Source: Aquila chrysaetos chrysaetos
Taxonomy: Eukaryota; Chordata; Aves; Accipitriformes; Accipitridae
Direction of reading: 5' to 3'
Assembly: GCF_900496995.4 (NCBI RefSeq)
Contig: NC_044019.1
Location: 4,871,501-4,935,500, forward strand
Length of the DNA: 64,000 bases
The notes below the pieces were generated by a model that did not search any database, was not told the origin of the DNA, and saw only the letters and a program-made list of their open reading frames with translations. The number at the start of each line of letters is the position of its first letter. Position 1 is the first letter of the stretch. Position numbers and translations under genes: made by a program. Positions 51,581-61,719 of this stretch are shown here, piece after piece.

Positions 51581-54559
51581 CGCCGAGCTCCCGGCATCCA
51601 CCAGTCCCCTCCGAGCCCACCCCCCGCGGGGACTCAGGGCTGTGGGGAAGCCAGGATGGGACCCGGGATCAGAGCCTGTCCCCGAGCCCAGCTCCCAAGT
51701 CCCCGTGCCGGACACCTCCTCCGCACGCTGCCTGCGTGTCCCCACTCGCAGCTGCCTCGCCTCGCCGCTGCCTGCACGTGCCTGCACGCTGCCACGCCAG
51801 CGCGCCGCGGGGAGGGAGGGAGGGAGGGATGCAGGCGAAGGATGCAGGCACGCTCCCCGTGGTCCCGCCGGAGGGAAGCACCGGCTCCAGCCCCGGCACG
51901 GCTCGGCACAGGGCTGCCTGCCCCCTGCCCGGTAAAGATCCCGCGGGGACGCCGGGCTCCCGCCCGCTTCGCCCCACGGCTGGGCGAGCCGGCGGCAAAT
52001 GCCGGTGGTCCTCGATTGGCAGGACCCGCTCCGGCGCGTGGACGTCCCCGTCACCCTCCTGGCCAAAACCCGCTGCACCGAGGGAAATCCCGACCTCCAA
52101 AAGCCGGCTGCCGGCCCCTGGGCGCTCCGGGCCCCCCCACAGCTCTCCCCACGTGTAATCCCCCCGGCGAAGGCGGGATTACCGTGCAAACCGGCTGCGT
52201 AGCCAGGCAAAGCTCCTTACCAAGCACGACGTGCAGATCGACGGGCTCCCGAGGGGCCTGGCGGGGCGCGGGCAGAGCGCTGGGTGGGCGAGATGCCGGG
52301 GAGCATCCCCGCACCTGGCCGGGCTCCGGCCTGAGACCAGGCACAACTCGTCGCACGGTTGGGGCGCACCAAACCGACCGCGGCGGGAAGTCCCGTCCGG
52401 CGCGCGCCGGCCCTCCCGCGGCACCGGCGGCGTTTCCTCTCCCCGCGCACGGGCGTGTGCACAGGCGCAGCGACAGAGACACCGGCGAGCGAAAAAAGGC
52501 TCCGGAAGGAAATGGAGAAAGCGAGAAGAAGCCGGCAGGTGGAGAGCAGGAGGGGCCGTGGCCGCCCCCGCCCCGGCACGGGCTGCGAAGGGGATCGGCC
52601 GGGGCTCCCCACCTCGCCGGGGTGCCTGGCCGTGCCGCTAGCACCGGGCTGCTCTGCAGGCAATACCCCCACCTGGGGAAACTGAGGCACGGCGGCAAGC
52701 GGGGAGCAGTTCTGCGCGCCGCGGTCCGCTCGGAGCCCCCCTCCCGGGGAGGGAAACGCTCCCCCCCCCCGCCGCGGCTTGGGATGACACCAGCTCCCCG
52801 GCCTCCTCCCCGCTCCACCCTGTTCCTGCAGGAACCCAGGAGTCCGGACTCCGGGCAGGCAGCCAGCGCCTCCCTCCTGCCTGCACCTCCCGCCCTGCCT
52901 CCCTTGCCTGCACCGCGGGCGCCCGGGGCCAACTCCGGCCCTCGGCACCCACATCCCCGGCTCAGCTTGCGCCGGCCTCCCTCCCCGGGCGCGCACCTTC
53001 CAGTGGCGTGTCAGGGCGACCTTGGAGCGGTGCCGCGGCCGGTGCGTGCCAAATATCCCGGCACTCGGCGGCGATGCCAACGGCAGAGCTGGGGGTGACG
53101 GGTGGGGTGGGCAGGGGGAATTTTTTTCCCCCCATTTATTTATTCGTTGGGTGGGGTTTTTTTCCTTGCCGGAGACAAAGGCAGCCCGCGCGGACAGCCG
53201 CGGGGTTCGGAGGGTGCCGGCGGTGCCGGGACCCGGTGGCGATGCCGGGCCAGCCGCGCCGGGGGCTCTGGGTGGCCGGTTTCCTCCGCACACAGATGGC
53301 TGTTTCGACTCAGTCGAGCGCTTGACCTAAATCTCCTCCTGATCCACGGGAGCTGCAGTCCCTCGGCAGCACAGCTCAAGGCAAGGAGGAGGAGGAGGAG
53401 GAGGAGGAGGATGAAGGGGGGGGGGGGGGGGACCGAGGCCAGCTGTGGACCGGCAGGAGGGTCGTGCCGGAGGGCCCCCACCCCAGGCTTGGCAACGGGG
53501 CCGGCGGAGGCGGCGGTGGAGGGAAGGAGGGAGGCAGAGGAGGGGGGGGGGGGAGGAAAAAAAAAAAAAAAAAAAAATCTCCCACGCTTCAACCTCCAGC
53601 GCCGGCTGCCCGCGCCTGCGTGCTGCACCCGTCGGGGCCAGGGCAACCGCCCCGCCGGGCTCGACGCCCCGGCAGACCACTTCCTCGGAGAGGGGCCCCG
53701 GCGGAGGAAGCTCCAACGGCTCGAAAGTTTCGGCTGTGACTCAACCGCTGGCTAGGGTGACCGAGCCGGGCCCGGCAAGGGGGGGGGCCCGCAGGACCCC
53801 GGGGGTTCGGGGCACCGGGGTGGGGGATTTTTTTTGGGTTCCCCAGACGAGGGTTGTCTGCGAGGCATCGCGCTCCACCCCCAGTGTCGGAGCAGCCCAA
53901 ACCGGCTTCCCAGCGACAGCAGAAAGCTTTTAAAATCCCCTACGCGCGGCATGACTCACTCCAGAGCCAGTGCCCAAAACAAGCTCCAACACGGAGAGGA
54001 ATGGCGAGAGCAGAGATGCTGGGGGCGGGGCAGGAGGGGCTGGGGAGGGCCGGGGAGGGGGGAAAGGGGGAGACAGAAGGAGGGAGAGAAAAGAGAAGAG
54101 GCAGAAATAACAGCATCTGAAACTCTGCCTGCTGGAGGCTAATTGGTTCCGGCACAGCCTGGTTTGTTTGGCAATGTTTCCTCTAATCCTTCAGGCTTCG
54201 AGCTCCCAGCCCCAGGGACACGGGGACATCTCGCCGCCCGGCACCGCCGCCCGGCCAGCGCCTCTGCGGCACTCCCGGCTCGGCTGCGTGCCCCCCCCCG
54301 GGACGCAGAGGGGTGATGCTGGGACGGGCTCTGCCCACCCCGGGGTCCCCCTGGGGCTGCACCCCGCCACGGTGACATCCTGGGGATGGTGTCCCCTTAT
54401 GCGGCGCTGGGCGCGAGGATGCTGGGAGGACCGGGCAGGCGACGGCCGGGGCGGCGGAGGGAAAGGAGGGGAAGGGACGGGAAGGGAGGGCGAGGGAAAG
54501 GGGGGGCCCCTCGGCCCAGCATGGCCGAACCAGAGCACTAGCCAAGAGTCGGCAGCTTT

Positions 54560-54690
54560 GTTCCAGGTGCCGGCTCCCTTTTTTTCATTAGGCTAATGGG
54601 ATGCGGATGCATTATTCCATTCCACATGCTGCTAATGAACCACTCAGGCCAGTGCATTTGCATTAATGTGCAAAGCACTGGAGGAGGGTG
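54560..54690. promoter_or_regulatory. Enhancer-like element with octamer, TEAD-like and homeodomain motifs
   Basis: A perfect POU octamer ATTTGCAT is at 54656-54663. CATTCCA-type TEAD sites occur in ATTATTCCATTCCACATGC, with TAAT cores in CATTAGGCTAATGG, GCTAATGAACC and GCATTAATGTGC. Flanks are GC-rich. This combination is typical of deeply conserved developmental enhancers; conservation itself was not checked. Confidence 0.4.
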
Positions 54691-55394
54691 GAGTGGCTGC
54701 ATCTGGCCAAGGCTGACCTTCCCCGCGCCACCCAGCCTCCCCGGCGCGCGGCCCCGCAGCCCCCCGAGCCACGCCGCGCTCCCGCCGCTCCACCGGACCC
54801 TTGATCTCCCCGGGACGGCTCCGACGCACATTCCAGGACACATTAACCAGCCCCGAGCAAACCCCAGCCCGGCCACCCCAAGCTCGTTGCCCGCGCCGTA
54901 CCCACCCCCCCGGCTCCCCCACCCCTCCCCGTATGGATCCCGGCCGATGCCCCGCTGCCGGCACCCCGCTCCGCACCCCAGCCCGGACACCCCATAAGCG
55001 GAGGGGACCGCAGCGTCCCTCCTGTGCACCCCACCGCTCCCTAAAAAGCGATCGCTCCCACGGCCTGCAAAGGAGACCCGCTCAGCGTGTCCCCCCCTCC
55101 CCAGTTATTTTTACTGGGACCTCCCAGCACCACCCCAAAGCTCCACTCCGGCACCCCAGGGGAGCAGGGGGCCCTCTCCCAGCCCCCCCCCCGCCCCAGT
55201 GCTGGCAGGCAGCGCTGGGCGCGGGCGTCATCGGAGCCCTTGGGTTGTTTGTTACGGCTCCCAACTGCCTCCGTCCCCGGAGAGGTTTCGAAGGCGAGTG
55301 ACCCACGAACTGGAATGCGCAAAGCCTCCAGCAAACAGAGCCAGCTGCCTGCGCCCGCGCAGGGGGGGCGGCGAGGGAAGAGCAGCCGGCCCCA

Positions 55395-55428
55395 CGGCAC
55401 GGCACGGCACGGCACGGCACGGCACAGC
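55395..55428 (+). repeat. (ACGGC)n microsatellite
   Basis: Six to seven copies of the pentamer CGGCA. A diverged relative (GGCACGGCATGGCGTGGC) is at 50979-51014. Confidence 0.9.
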
Positions 55429-56994
55429 TCCATGGACGCAAGCGCACGGCCCCGACGTGTCCTCCCAGGGCGGGCAGCCACTCAGCTGGGGTGAGATGAG
55501 AGTGAGCCACTGGCCTTGCCGTGTCCCCAACGCTGCCAGCCATTGCGACAGGCCCCCTGAACCCCTGTGTCCCCCTTCCCACCTCCCTCCCAGCCCGTTT
55601 TTTGGCAGCACGCGGCCTCCCGGCACAGCGTCGGGCTGCAGGGGAGCTGTACCGGGAAGATGCTTCACCCCTCGCCCGGCTGCAAGACCTGCATCCTTGG
55701 GTGGCCAAAGGACCTCTAGGACAGGGGACAGCACGGTGGCAGCGCCAGGCCCCCACCTTGGCCAGTGCCACCCTCCCCAGGTGCCGGGAGGGCTCCCAAC
55801 TGGTGACAGCGGGGACGGGCACAGCCTTGCCTGCCCTGGGGGGCACGGTGGGGTCTCAGGCAGCTCCGTGCCCGGCGAGCATACGAAGCCCCTGCGCCCG
55901 AGCGCGCGCACGCGGGTGTCTGGGTTTGTCACAGCCTGGTGAGCAAGTTAATCTCAGGCTCCCTGACACGTGGAATAAAATCGCGATCCCGTAATGGAAT
56001 TCATTCGTCTTCCTGTCCAGGCGGAGAACAAGCCCCCCGCCGCCCGCTGGGGCCGGAGCCGGGCCAGGGCAAGGCAGCTGGTGGGCCAGCACCCAGCTGG
56101 GGGGCCCTGCCCGCGCCCACCCTTCTCCCCGCAACGGGACCTGACTGGCACGGGAGGGACATTCCCGCGAGCTTCTGCCCAGGGATGTGCAAAACACTGG
56201 GTGCTGCAACGTGTCCCCTTCCCAGGGGACATCAGCCACATCCACAGAGGCAGTCGGGGTCACCAATGCAGGTCGAACGCCCCCCCAGGGCGATCCGGCG
56301 TCCCACCGTGCCGGACGGCAGCCACGGTGCTCACAAGGAGGGGAAAGGGAAACTGAGGCAGACAGCGGCACTGGGGAAAGGGCAATCCTGGCGGCATGAA
56401 GAGGACAGGGGAAAATGTCCCTCTGTCCCCGTGATGTCCTTCTGTCCCCCCCGATTCCCTCCCCACTGCCGCAGCTTTGGCCAGCCCCAGCAGGGAGGAC
56501 CCACCCCAGGGACCCAGCATCAGCTGGGGCACCCATGGGAGACCCCAGCACGTCCCCAGGGACCGGCTCACCCGCAGCGCGTGGGCCCTGCCGATGCCAC
56601 GGGTGGAAGCGACGGAGAAAAGCCCTTGTGGGAGCCTGAGCGGGGCAGAAGACCATGGGGCTGCCGTGCTGCCCCGTGCCTCAGTTTCCCTCCGGCACCC
56701 ACGGCGAGGCCACCCTCAGGCGGGAAAGCGGCCCCGCAGCCAGGGGAGGAGGAGGAGGAGGAGGAGAAGAAGGAGGAGGGCTGCTCCTTCCCGGGCACAC
56801 AAAAGCCCCTTTCATAGGGGCCGAGTTTGGATTTCCTCCCGCCAGCCCAGCACCTCGCTGCCTCCTGCCCTGCCAGAAAAGCTGCGGTCGGAGCGGGGGG
56901 CTGGTGGGTCGGATGCCTGGGGGGGGCACGGGGACCTTCGGGTAGCTCCGTCCCTCGCCCCAGCCCTCGCCCTGACCATCCCCGTGATTTTCCC

Positions 56995-57115
56995 CTCCTG
57001 TCAGCTTTTAATTATACCCCTAATAAAAGTCGCTTTGCAGGGAAACGGGAGCTTTGTTGCTCAGGAGCTCATCTGCTCCCGCTGCTCCTTCCCCGCTTTA
57101 AACTGTAATCCTCAG
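56995..57115. promoter_or_regulatory. AT-richer island, conserved non-coding element candidate
   Basis: Contains GCTTTTAATTATACCCC, TAATAAAAGTCGCTTTGC and CGCTTTAAACTGTAATCC. Unique sequence bounded by GC-rich DNA. Confidence 0.25.
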
Positions 57116-59779
57116 CTGGGGACACTGCAATTAGCCACCGCGGAGCCGGGCACCGTGTCACGGAGGATTAGGGCTCCCTTTGGCAGGGAGCTGGGGGACC
57201 CGGCCCCGGAGCGGGTCGATGACTCTGTGCAGGATGGGCTGTCCCCTGCTGCAGCCCCCGAAGGAGGGGGACGAGCCTAAGGGCCCCCTCCAGCCAGGCA
57301 GCCCCCAGCCCACCTCCTCCGGGGTACCCACAGACCTGCACCCCTGCACCGCATCAGTGCCGCTAGGTTATTTTGGGAGTGCAGGGGAGCCACGGACCCT
57401 CGACCGACCCCCCCCCCCCAGAGCTCCCCTGCTCAAAGAGACCCAAGGAGGGCTTCCCAGCGGTTGGGTGGCTTTGTACGATGTGACTACGGGGACAAAA
57501 ATGGGGCTGGGGGGACCAACACGAGCCTCAGCCCACATCTCTGCATGTCTGCCCAGCCCCAGCGCCTGCCCCTAGGGCCCTGTGTCCCCCCGGAGGGGAA
57601 ACTGAGGCACGGGGCACCAGGTGCCCATGACGCACATCCCGCAGCCGCCCCTGCGCCGAGGAGAGACGCGGTGCTGCCACGTCCACGCACGCCTGGAAGG
57701 ATGGTGACAGCCCTCAGCCCTCTCCCCAGGTACAGTGCTCTGCTGCAAAATCAGGCAGGCTGCAGGCAGGCTGCAGGCAGGGAGCTGCCGCGCTTTCAGC
57801 CCCCCCCCCCCCCCAGGCTGACAGACAACGGGACCACGAGGGCCGCAAGAGCCATCGGTGCTCCCCGCCACCGAGCTGGTGGACCATCCAGCCCCGGCAC
57901 CGGCACGGTGACGGTGACACGGGACCCTCGTGAACGGTGCAAAGGCCACGTCCGCGGCACGGCAAAGGGGCAGCGGACGTGGGGTCACTCGACCCCTTAA
58001 AGCCCCCGAAAGGAGCCCGTGCATCGCTCCTGGGTGCCTGCTCGCCAATCAGCCTCTTCCCGGGGCTGGGGAGGCAAGCGGGGAGCGCAGGCGCTCGTTA
58101 GCAGCCGCTCATTAAGAGCCCTCCGGGAGGAGGAAGGTACCGGGGGCACCTGCACCTCCGTTTAATGAGCTGCAGCGCCATTAAATGCTGGAGGGGACCT
58201 CGAGCACGGTGGGGCTGCTGGTGCGGAGGGCTGACCCCCACCCTGACCCCCACCCAAACCACGGCGTGGGTCCCCGTGCCGGTGCGGCCGGGAGAAAGGG
58301 AGGGATGTGGGGAGTTGAGTCATGGTGACAACTGCAGGCAGCGGCGGTGGCAGGGCCGCGTGGCCGCTGCTGCTGCCAGGAGCGCCCCGAGCTCCCCGCC
58401 AGCCCCGGGGGGCACCCGACCGCAGCCGCATCCCCCCCCCCCCCACACACACCTGCACCCACGGGTGCTACACGGAGAGGGCGACGGTGGCCAGTGCTGG
58501 CTAGCGGTGCCGTGCACCGCACTGGTGCCCGTGCGGAGGCGGGACAGGACCCCTGGGTTCTCGGGGTCGGGACCTTCCCACCGTGGGTACCCCCCGAGCT
58601 GGGAAGGGGACCCAGACGTCCCGCCCCCACGGACCTTGCCCAGCACCCAGAGCTCCCAGTCTGGCCATTAAAGCGCAACCTCATGCAGCGTCTAGAGGGG
58701 ACCCAGGCGTCCGGGGCGACGCTCCCGGGCGCACCCTAAGACACATGGACGATGCCATGACCGCCCCCCCCACCCCAGCACCCGGTCCCGCAGGACGCCT
58801 GGGTCCCCAGGCCCGAGCGCCGCGGCCCCCCCACCCTCCCACCCACCCACCCACCCACCCCGCGTGGGGCTCTCCCTCATTAATGTTTACTCGGGTTCGT
58901 TAGCGCCGGCACATCGCCATGGCAACCCTGCAAGCTGCGCGCCGCCATCGGCGCCACCGCCACGAGGCACGGGGACGTCCCCACGCGTGGGGTCACCGCG
59001 GGCACCCGCCGCCCACCCCGGCCGCGTGGGGCCTGGGCGACGGTGCGGGGAGACGAGGGGCCGCGGGGACATCGGGGTTCGCCTCCTTCCCATGGGGATG
59101 GCGTGGCTCGGTGTCACCCAGACGGGGTGACAGCGCCCACCGCTCGCCCCCGAAGCGCCCGCCGCCGCGCCGGGCCCGCAGGCGTGTGCGCGGCGCTGCC
59201 AACACGCCTCGGCGCCGCATTATTTATAAACCGGAGGAGCAGAGGGCTCGGCGGCAGCTGCAGAGCCCTCGCGGGCCACCCTGCCCGGCGTCACGCAGCC
59301 ACCGAGCCCGTTGGCACGGTGGCACCGCGGCCCCGGTGGCCAGGAGGGACAACGGGGACGAGGCTACCCGTGGGGCCGGCAGAGCCACGGGGTGCCCAGA
59401 TGCCACCCTCGCGTCCCCTTGGACGCGGCGCGCGGCTGCTGCGGCACGTGGGGATGTCCGGTGCGTCCCCGCGTCCCCCGCGCCGGCGCGGCACCGCGAA
59501 CTACCTCCTGCCACCGCACGAGCCCATCGCGGATGGGTTTGGGTGACGGCAGCCAAGGGGTGCTCCCACCCGAGAGCCAGCCAGCCCCCTCCCCGTAGCA
59601 GAGGGCAGAGCCCTGGCTGTACCAAAGCACCGTTCACCAAGAGCAGGATGCGGCCCCGGTGTTTTCTCACACCACCGAGCTCCGTTTGCTACGGCAAACA
59701 GGTTTTCCTTAAGCTTTGCGGAATCCTCCCGCCTCCTCCCCCCTCTACGAGTCCCACCTCCGGGCTGGGGAGGGGGGGA

Positions 59780-60060
59780 GGCTGAATTGGGGCTTTTAAT
59801 TTTTCATTATTAATTTCCCATCGACGCCGAGAGGCGCCGGGGCTCGCTCAGCCGCCCCCAGCATCGCCCCCCGCGCTCCCTCGCGCTCTCCTGGAGCTCT
59901 GCACCGGCTGAAGCCGAGCCAGGCTGCCGATAGGATTAATTCTGCATGACTGCCCATCTCCGCGGGGGGATCTAAGACCCTCAGGCCTGCAGCAATCTTT
60001 AAAATTCCTCCAGCCCAACTTAATTCCCTCTTCCTGCAGAGCTGGCGCATCTGCTGCAGT
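59780..60060. promoter_or_regulatory. AT-richer island pair, conserved non-coding element candidate
   Basis: GGCTTTTAATTTTTCATTAT and TAATTTCCC lie at 59790-59820; GATAGGATTAATTCTGC at 59930-59946; AATCTTTAAAATTCC and AACTTAATTCCC at 59994-60030. They are separated by GC-rich sequence. The cluster lies 420 bp downstream (AHDC1 sense) of the possible exon at 60481. Confidence 0.27.
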
Positions 60061-60480
60061 CAGGCACGGAGAGAGGGAGACGAAGGGAGAGGGGGGGATG
60101 CCGGCACCCAGGACTGCCGTCGGCTTCGGCGCCAGGCGGTGGTCCTGCTACGGTGGTCGTGGTCCTGCGTTGTCACCGTGGGGTCACCCAAAGCCACGCC
60201 GGTCGCCCACCCCGGCCCCACGGGTGGTGGCACAAGGAGAGGGTTTGCGCTGGGGATGGGGGAAACTGAGTCACGCTGGGGCAGCCCTGGTCGGTGGCCA
60301 GACGCAGTCCCCTGCACCGCAGCCCCGGCGTGTTGTCATCCCCCCCCGCCCCAAGCTGGGACTCCCCAAACCAGGAGGCTGACTTAAAAACGGGGTTTTT
60401 CAAACACCTACAGGCTCTGCCTCTCCGGGGGGGGGGGGGGGGCTTGTTCAGCACACAACCCCCCCCCACCCCGTTCTCAC

Positions 60481-60583
60481 CCTCCACAGCCCCGAAGGAG
60501 AGACCCCCAGGGTCGAACATCATCCGGGGGCACTCAGGGTCCGGGATCGCTGGATTTTGGGACAGCTCATGGAAATGCAACTG
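60481..60583 (-). other. AHDC1: Possible further upstream AHDC1 exon (103 bases)
   Basis: The donor (GTGGAGG then GTGAGAAC) is good and the acceptor (TGTTTCCCGAGCAG) is modest. The open frame reads QLHFHELSQNP at the start and MMFDPGGLSFGAVE at the end, with one base left over. That base joins the 25095-25257 exon to form GAT, keeping the frame. Tandem in-frame ATGs are at 60518-60523. The distance (35 kb of intron) and the weak acceptor keep this tentative; it could also be a chance ORF in GC-rich DNA. Confidence 0.35.
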
Positions 60584-61134
60584 CTGCTCGGGAAACAGCC
60601 TCGCACCCCTGAGCACAGCCCGGGGGCAGAGCCAACCGCCCCCCCAGCCCCTCTCCCAGGGGACAAGGACCCCAGCGTCACCCCGGGGGCTGCGCCCACG
60701 CAGAGCCGGCACCGTGGGACCCCCCCGCCCCAACGTGAACCGCCACCAAACGGCGGCAGGGCGAGGAGCCCGGCCAAGTCGGGGGTGCTCCCCCCCAAAT
60801 CCCCGCCATGCACCGCGGCAGCCCGGGGACGGTGGCGTGTCCCCACGCTTTGAAGGCTCAGCCGCCGCCACGCCGAGGCTGGCAGCCGGCGGGCAGAGCT
60901 AACCTTCAGGGGGGTGGCGGGGAAAGGCAACGGGGAGGGAGGGGGCGAATGCAGCCACCAAACTCCAACCCCTGCCCGCACCCACCGTCCGGCAGCACGG
61001 CCACCGTCCCGAGGTGTCGGGCAGCTGCCGGACCCGGGAGATCCATCCCTCTGCCGCCTTTGCCTGCAACTTGCCCGGCTCGCCAGGCAGCCGGGAGGAA
61101 GGCGAGGAGCGCAGCCCAGCCCAGCTGCCGGCGG

Positions 61135-61275
61135 AGCTGCGGATACATGCATTTAAATCACTTATATCTTTACTTTCTCCTGCGCTGGCTGTGAGATGGG
61201 CTTTTTTTGCATGCGTAATTAGGGGGTGGAACAGATGGCGGAGGGTTCGTTTAAAGTAATGCATCCATTAAAATA
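61135..61275. promoter_or_regulatory. AT-rich island, conserved non-coding element candidate
   Basis: Contains ACATGCATTTAAATCAC, TTATATCTTTAC, GCATGCGTAATTAGGG, TTTAAAGTAATGCATCC and ATTAAAATAACC. Two ATGCAT words and a TAATTA core occur in a sharply bounded, non-repetitive block. Confidence 0.32.
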
Positions 61276-61621
61276 ACCTTCGCTGTCGGGGACTGCGCTC
61301 CGACAGGGGCCTGTTTCACCGGGGGCGGTGGGGAGCGGAGGGGGGGCTTTGTTCTGCAAGGAGGGGGGTGTCGGACTTTGGGAAGGCGGCCGGGGGCCGG
61401 AGCGCACGCTCCCTCCGGGATGCATCATCGCGGGACGAAGGGGCGAAGCTGGCCCGGATATGCCGACCTGTATCGCCACGGATGGATTGTGCGTGAGAGC
61501 TGGGACCAAACTGGGGCCAAACTGGGGTTGAACCGGTCCTCTCCAGGGCTCAGTTTCCATAGCAATACAATGGAAGCGAGATGGCGGGGACGCAAAGCCC
61601 AGGTTGGGGAGGATGCCACAG

Positions 61622-61719
61622 GGCGGGCACGGTCCCCGCGGTCCCCACGGGGGGCAACTCCGGCCGGGGTACCCCAGCCGGAGTTGCCCCCCGTGGGGAC
61701 CGCGGGGACCGTGCCCGCC
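61622..61719. repeat. 98-bp near-perfect palindrome
   Basis: The arm 61622-61664 (starts GGCGGGCACGGTCCCCGCGG) is the exact reverse complement of 61677-61719, 43 of 43 bases. The centre (61665-61676) is C, the palindrome GGGGTACCCC, then A. The whole 98 bases therefore pair with a single C/A mismatch and no spacer. Identical peptides consequently appear on both strands. Confidence 0.96.

Larger units (their letters stand above)
46721..60480 (-). other. Upstream AHDC1 intron or 5' flank
   Basis: No exon I can support. The stretch is GC-rich with runs of G and C, short microsatellites (GGA at 53385-53411, a 23-base A run near 53556-53578, GAG at 56743-56768, CCCA at 58836-58860) and the AT-rich islands listed. 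Whether it is intron depends on whether the 60481-60583 exon is real. Confidence 0.4.

Noticed and set aside
53376..53585. Proline-rich and phenylalanine-run frames around 53.4-53.6 kb
   Set aside because: They are translations of GGA, G and A homopolymer repeats.
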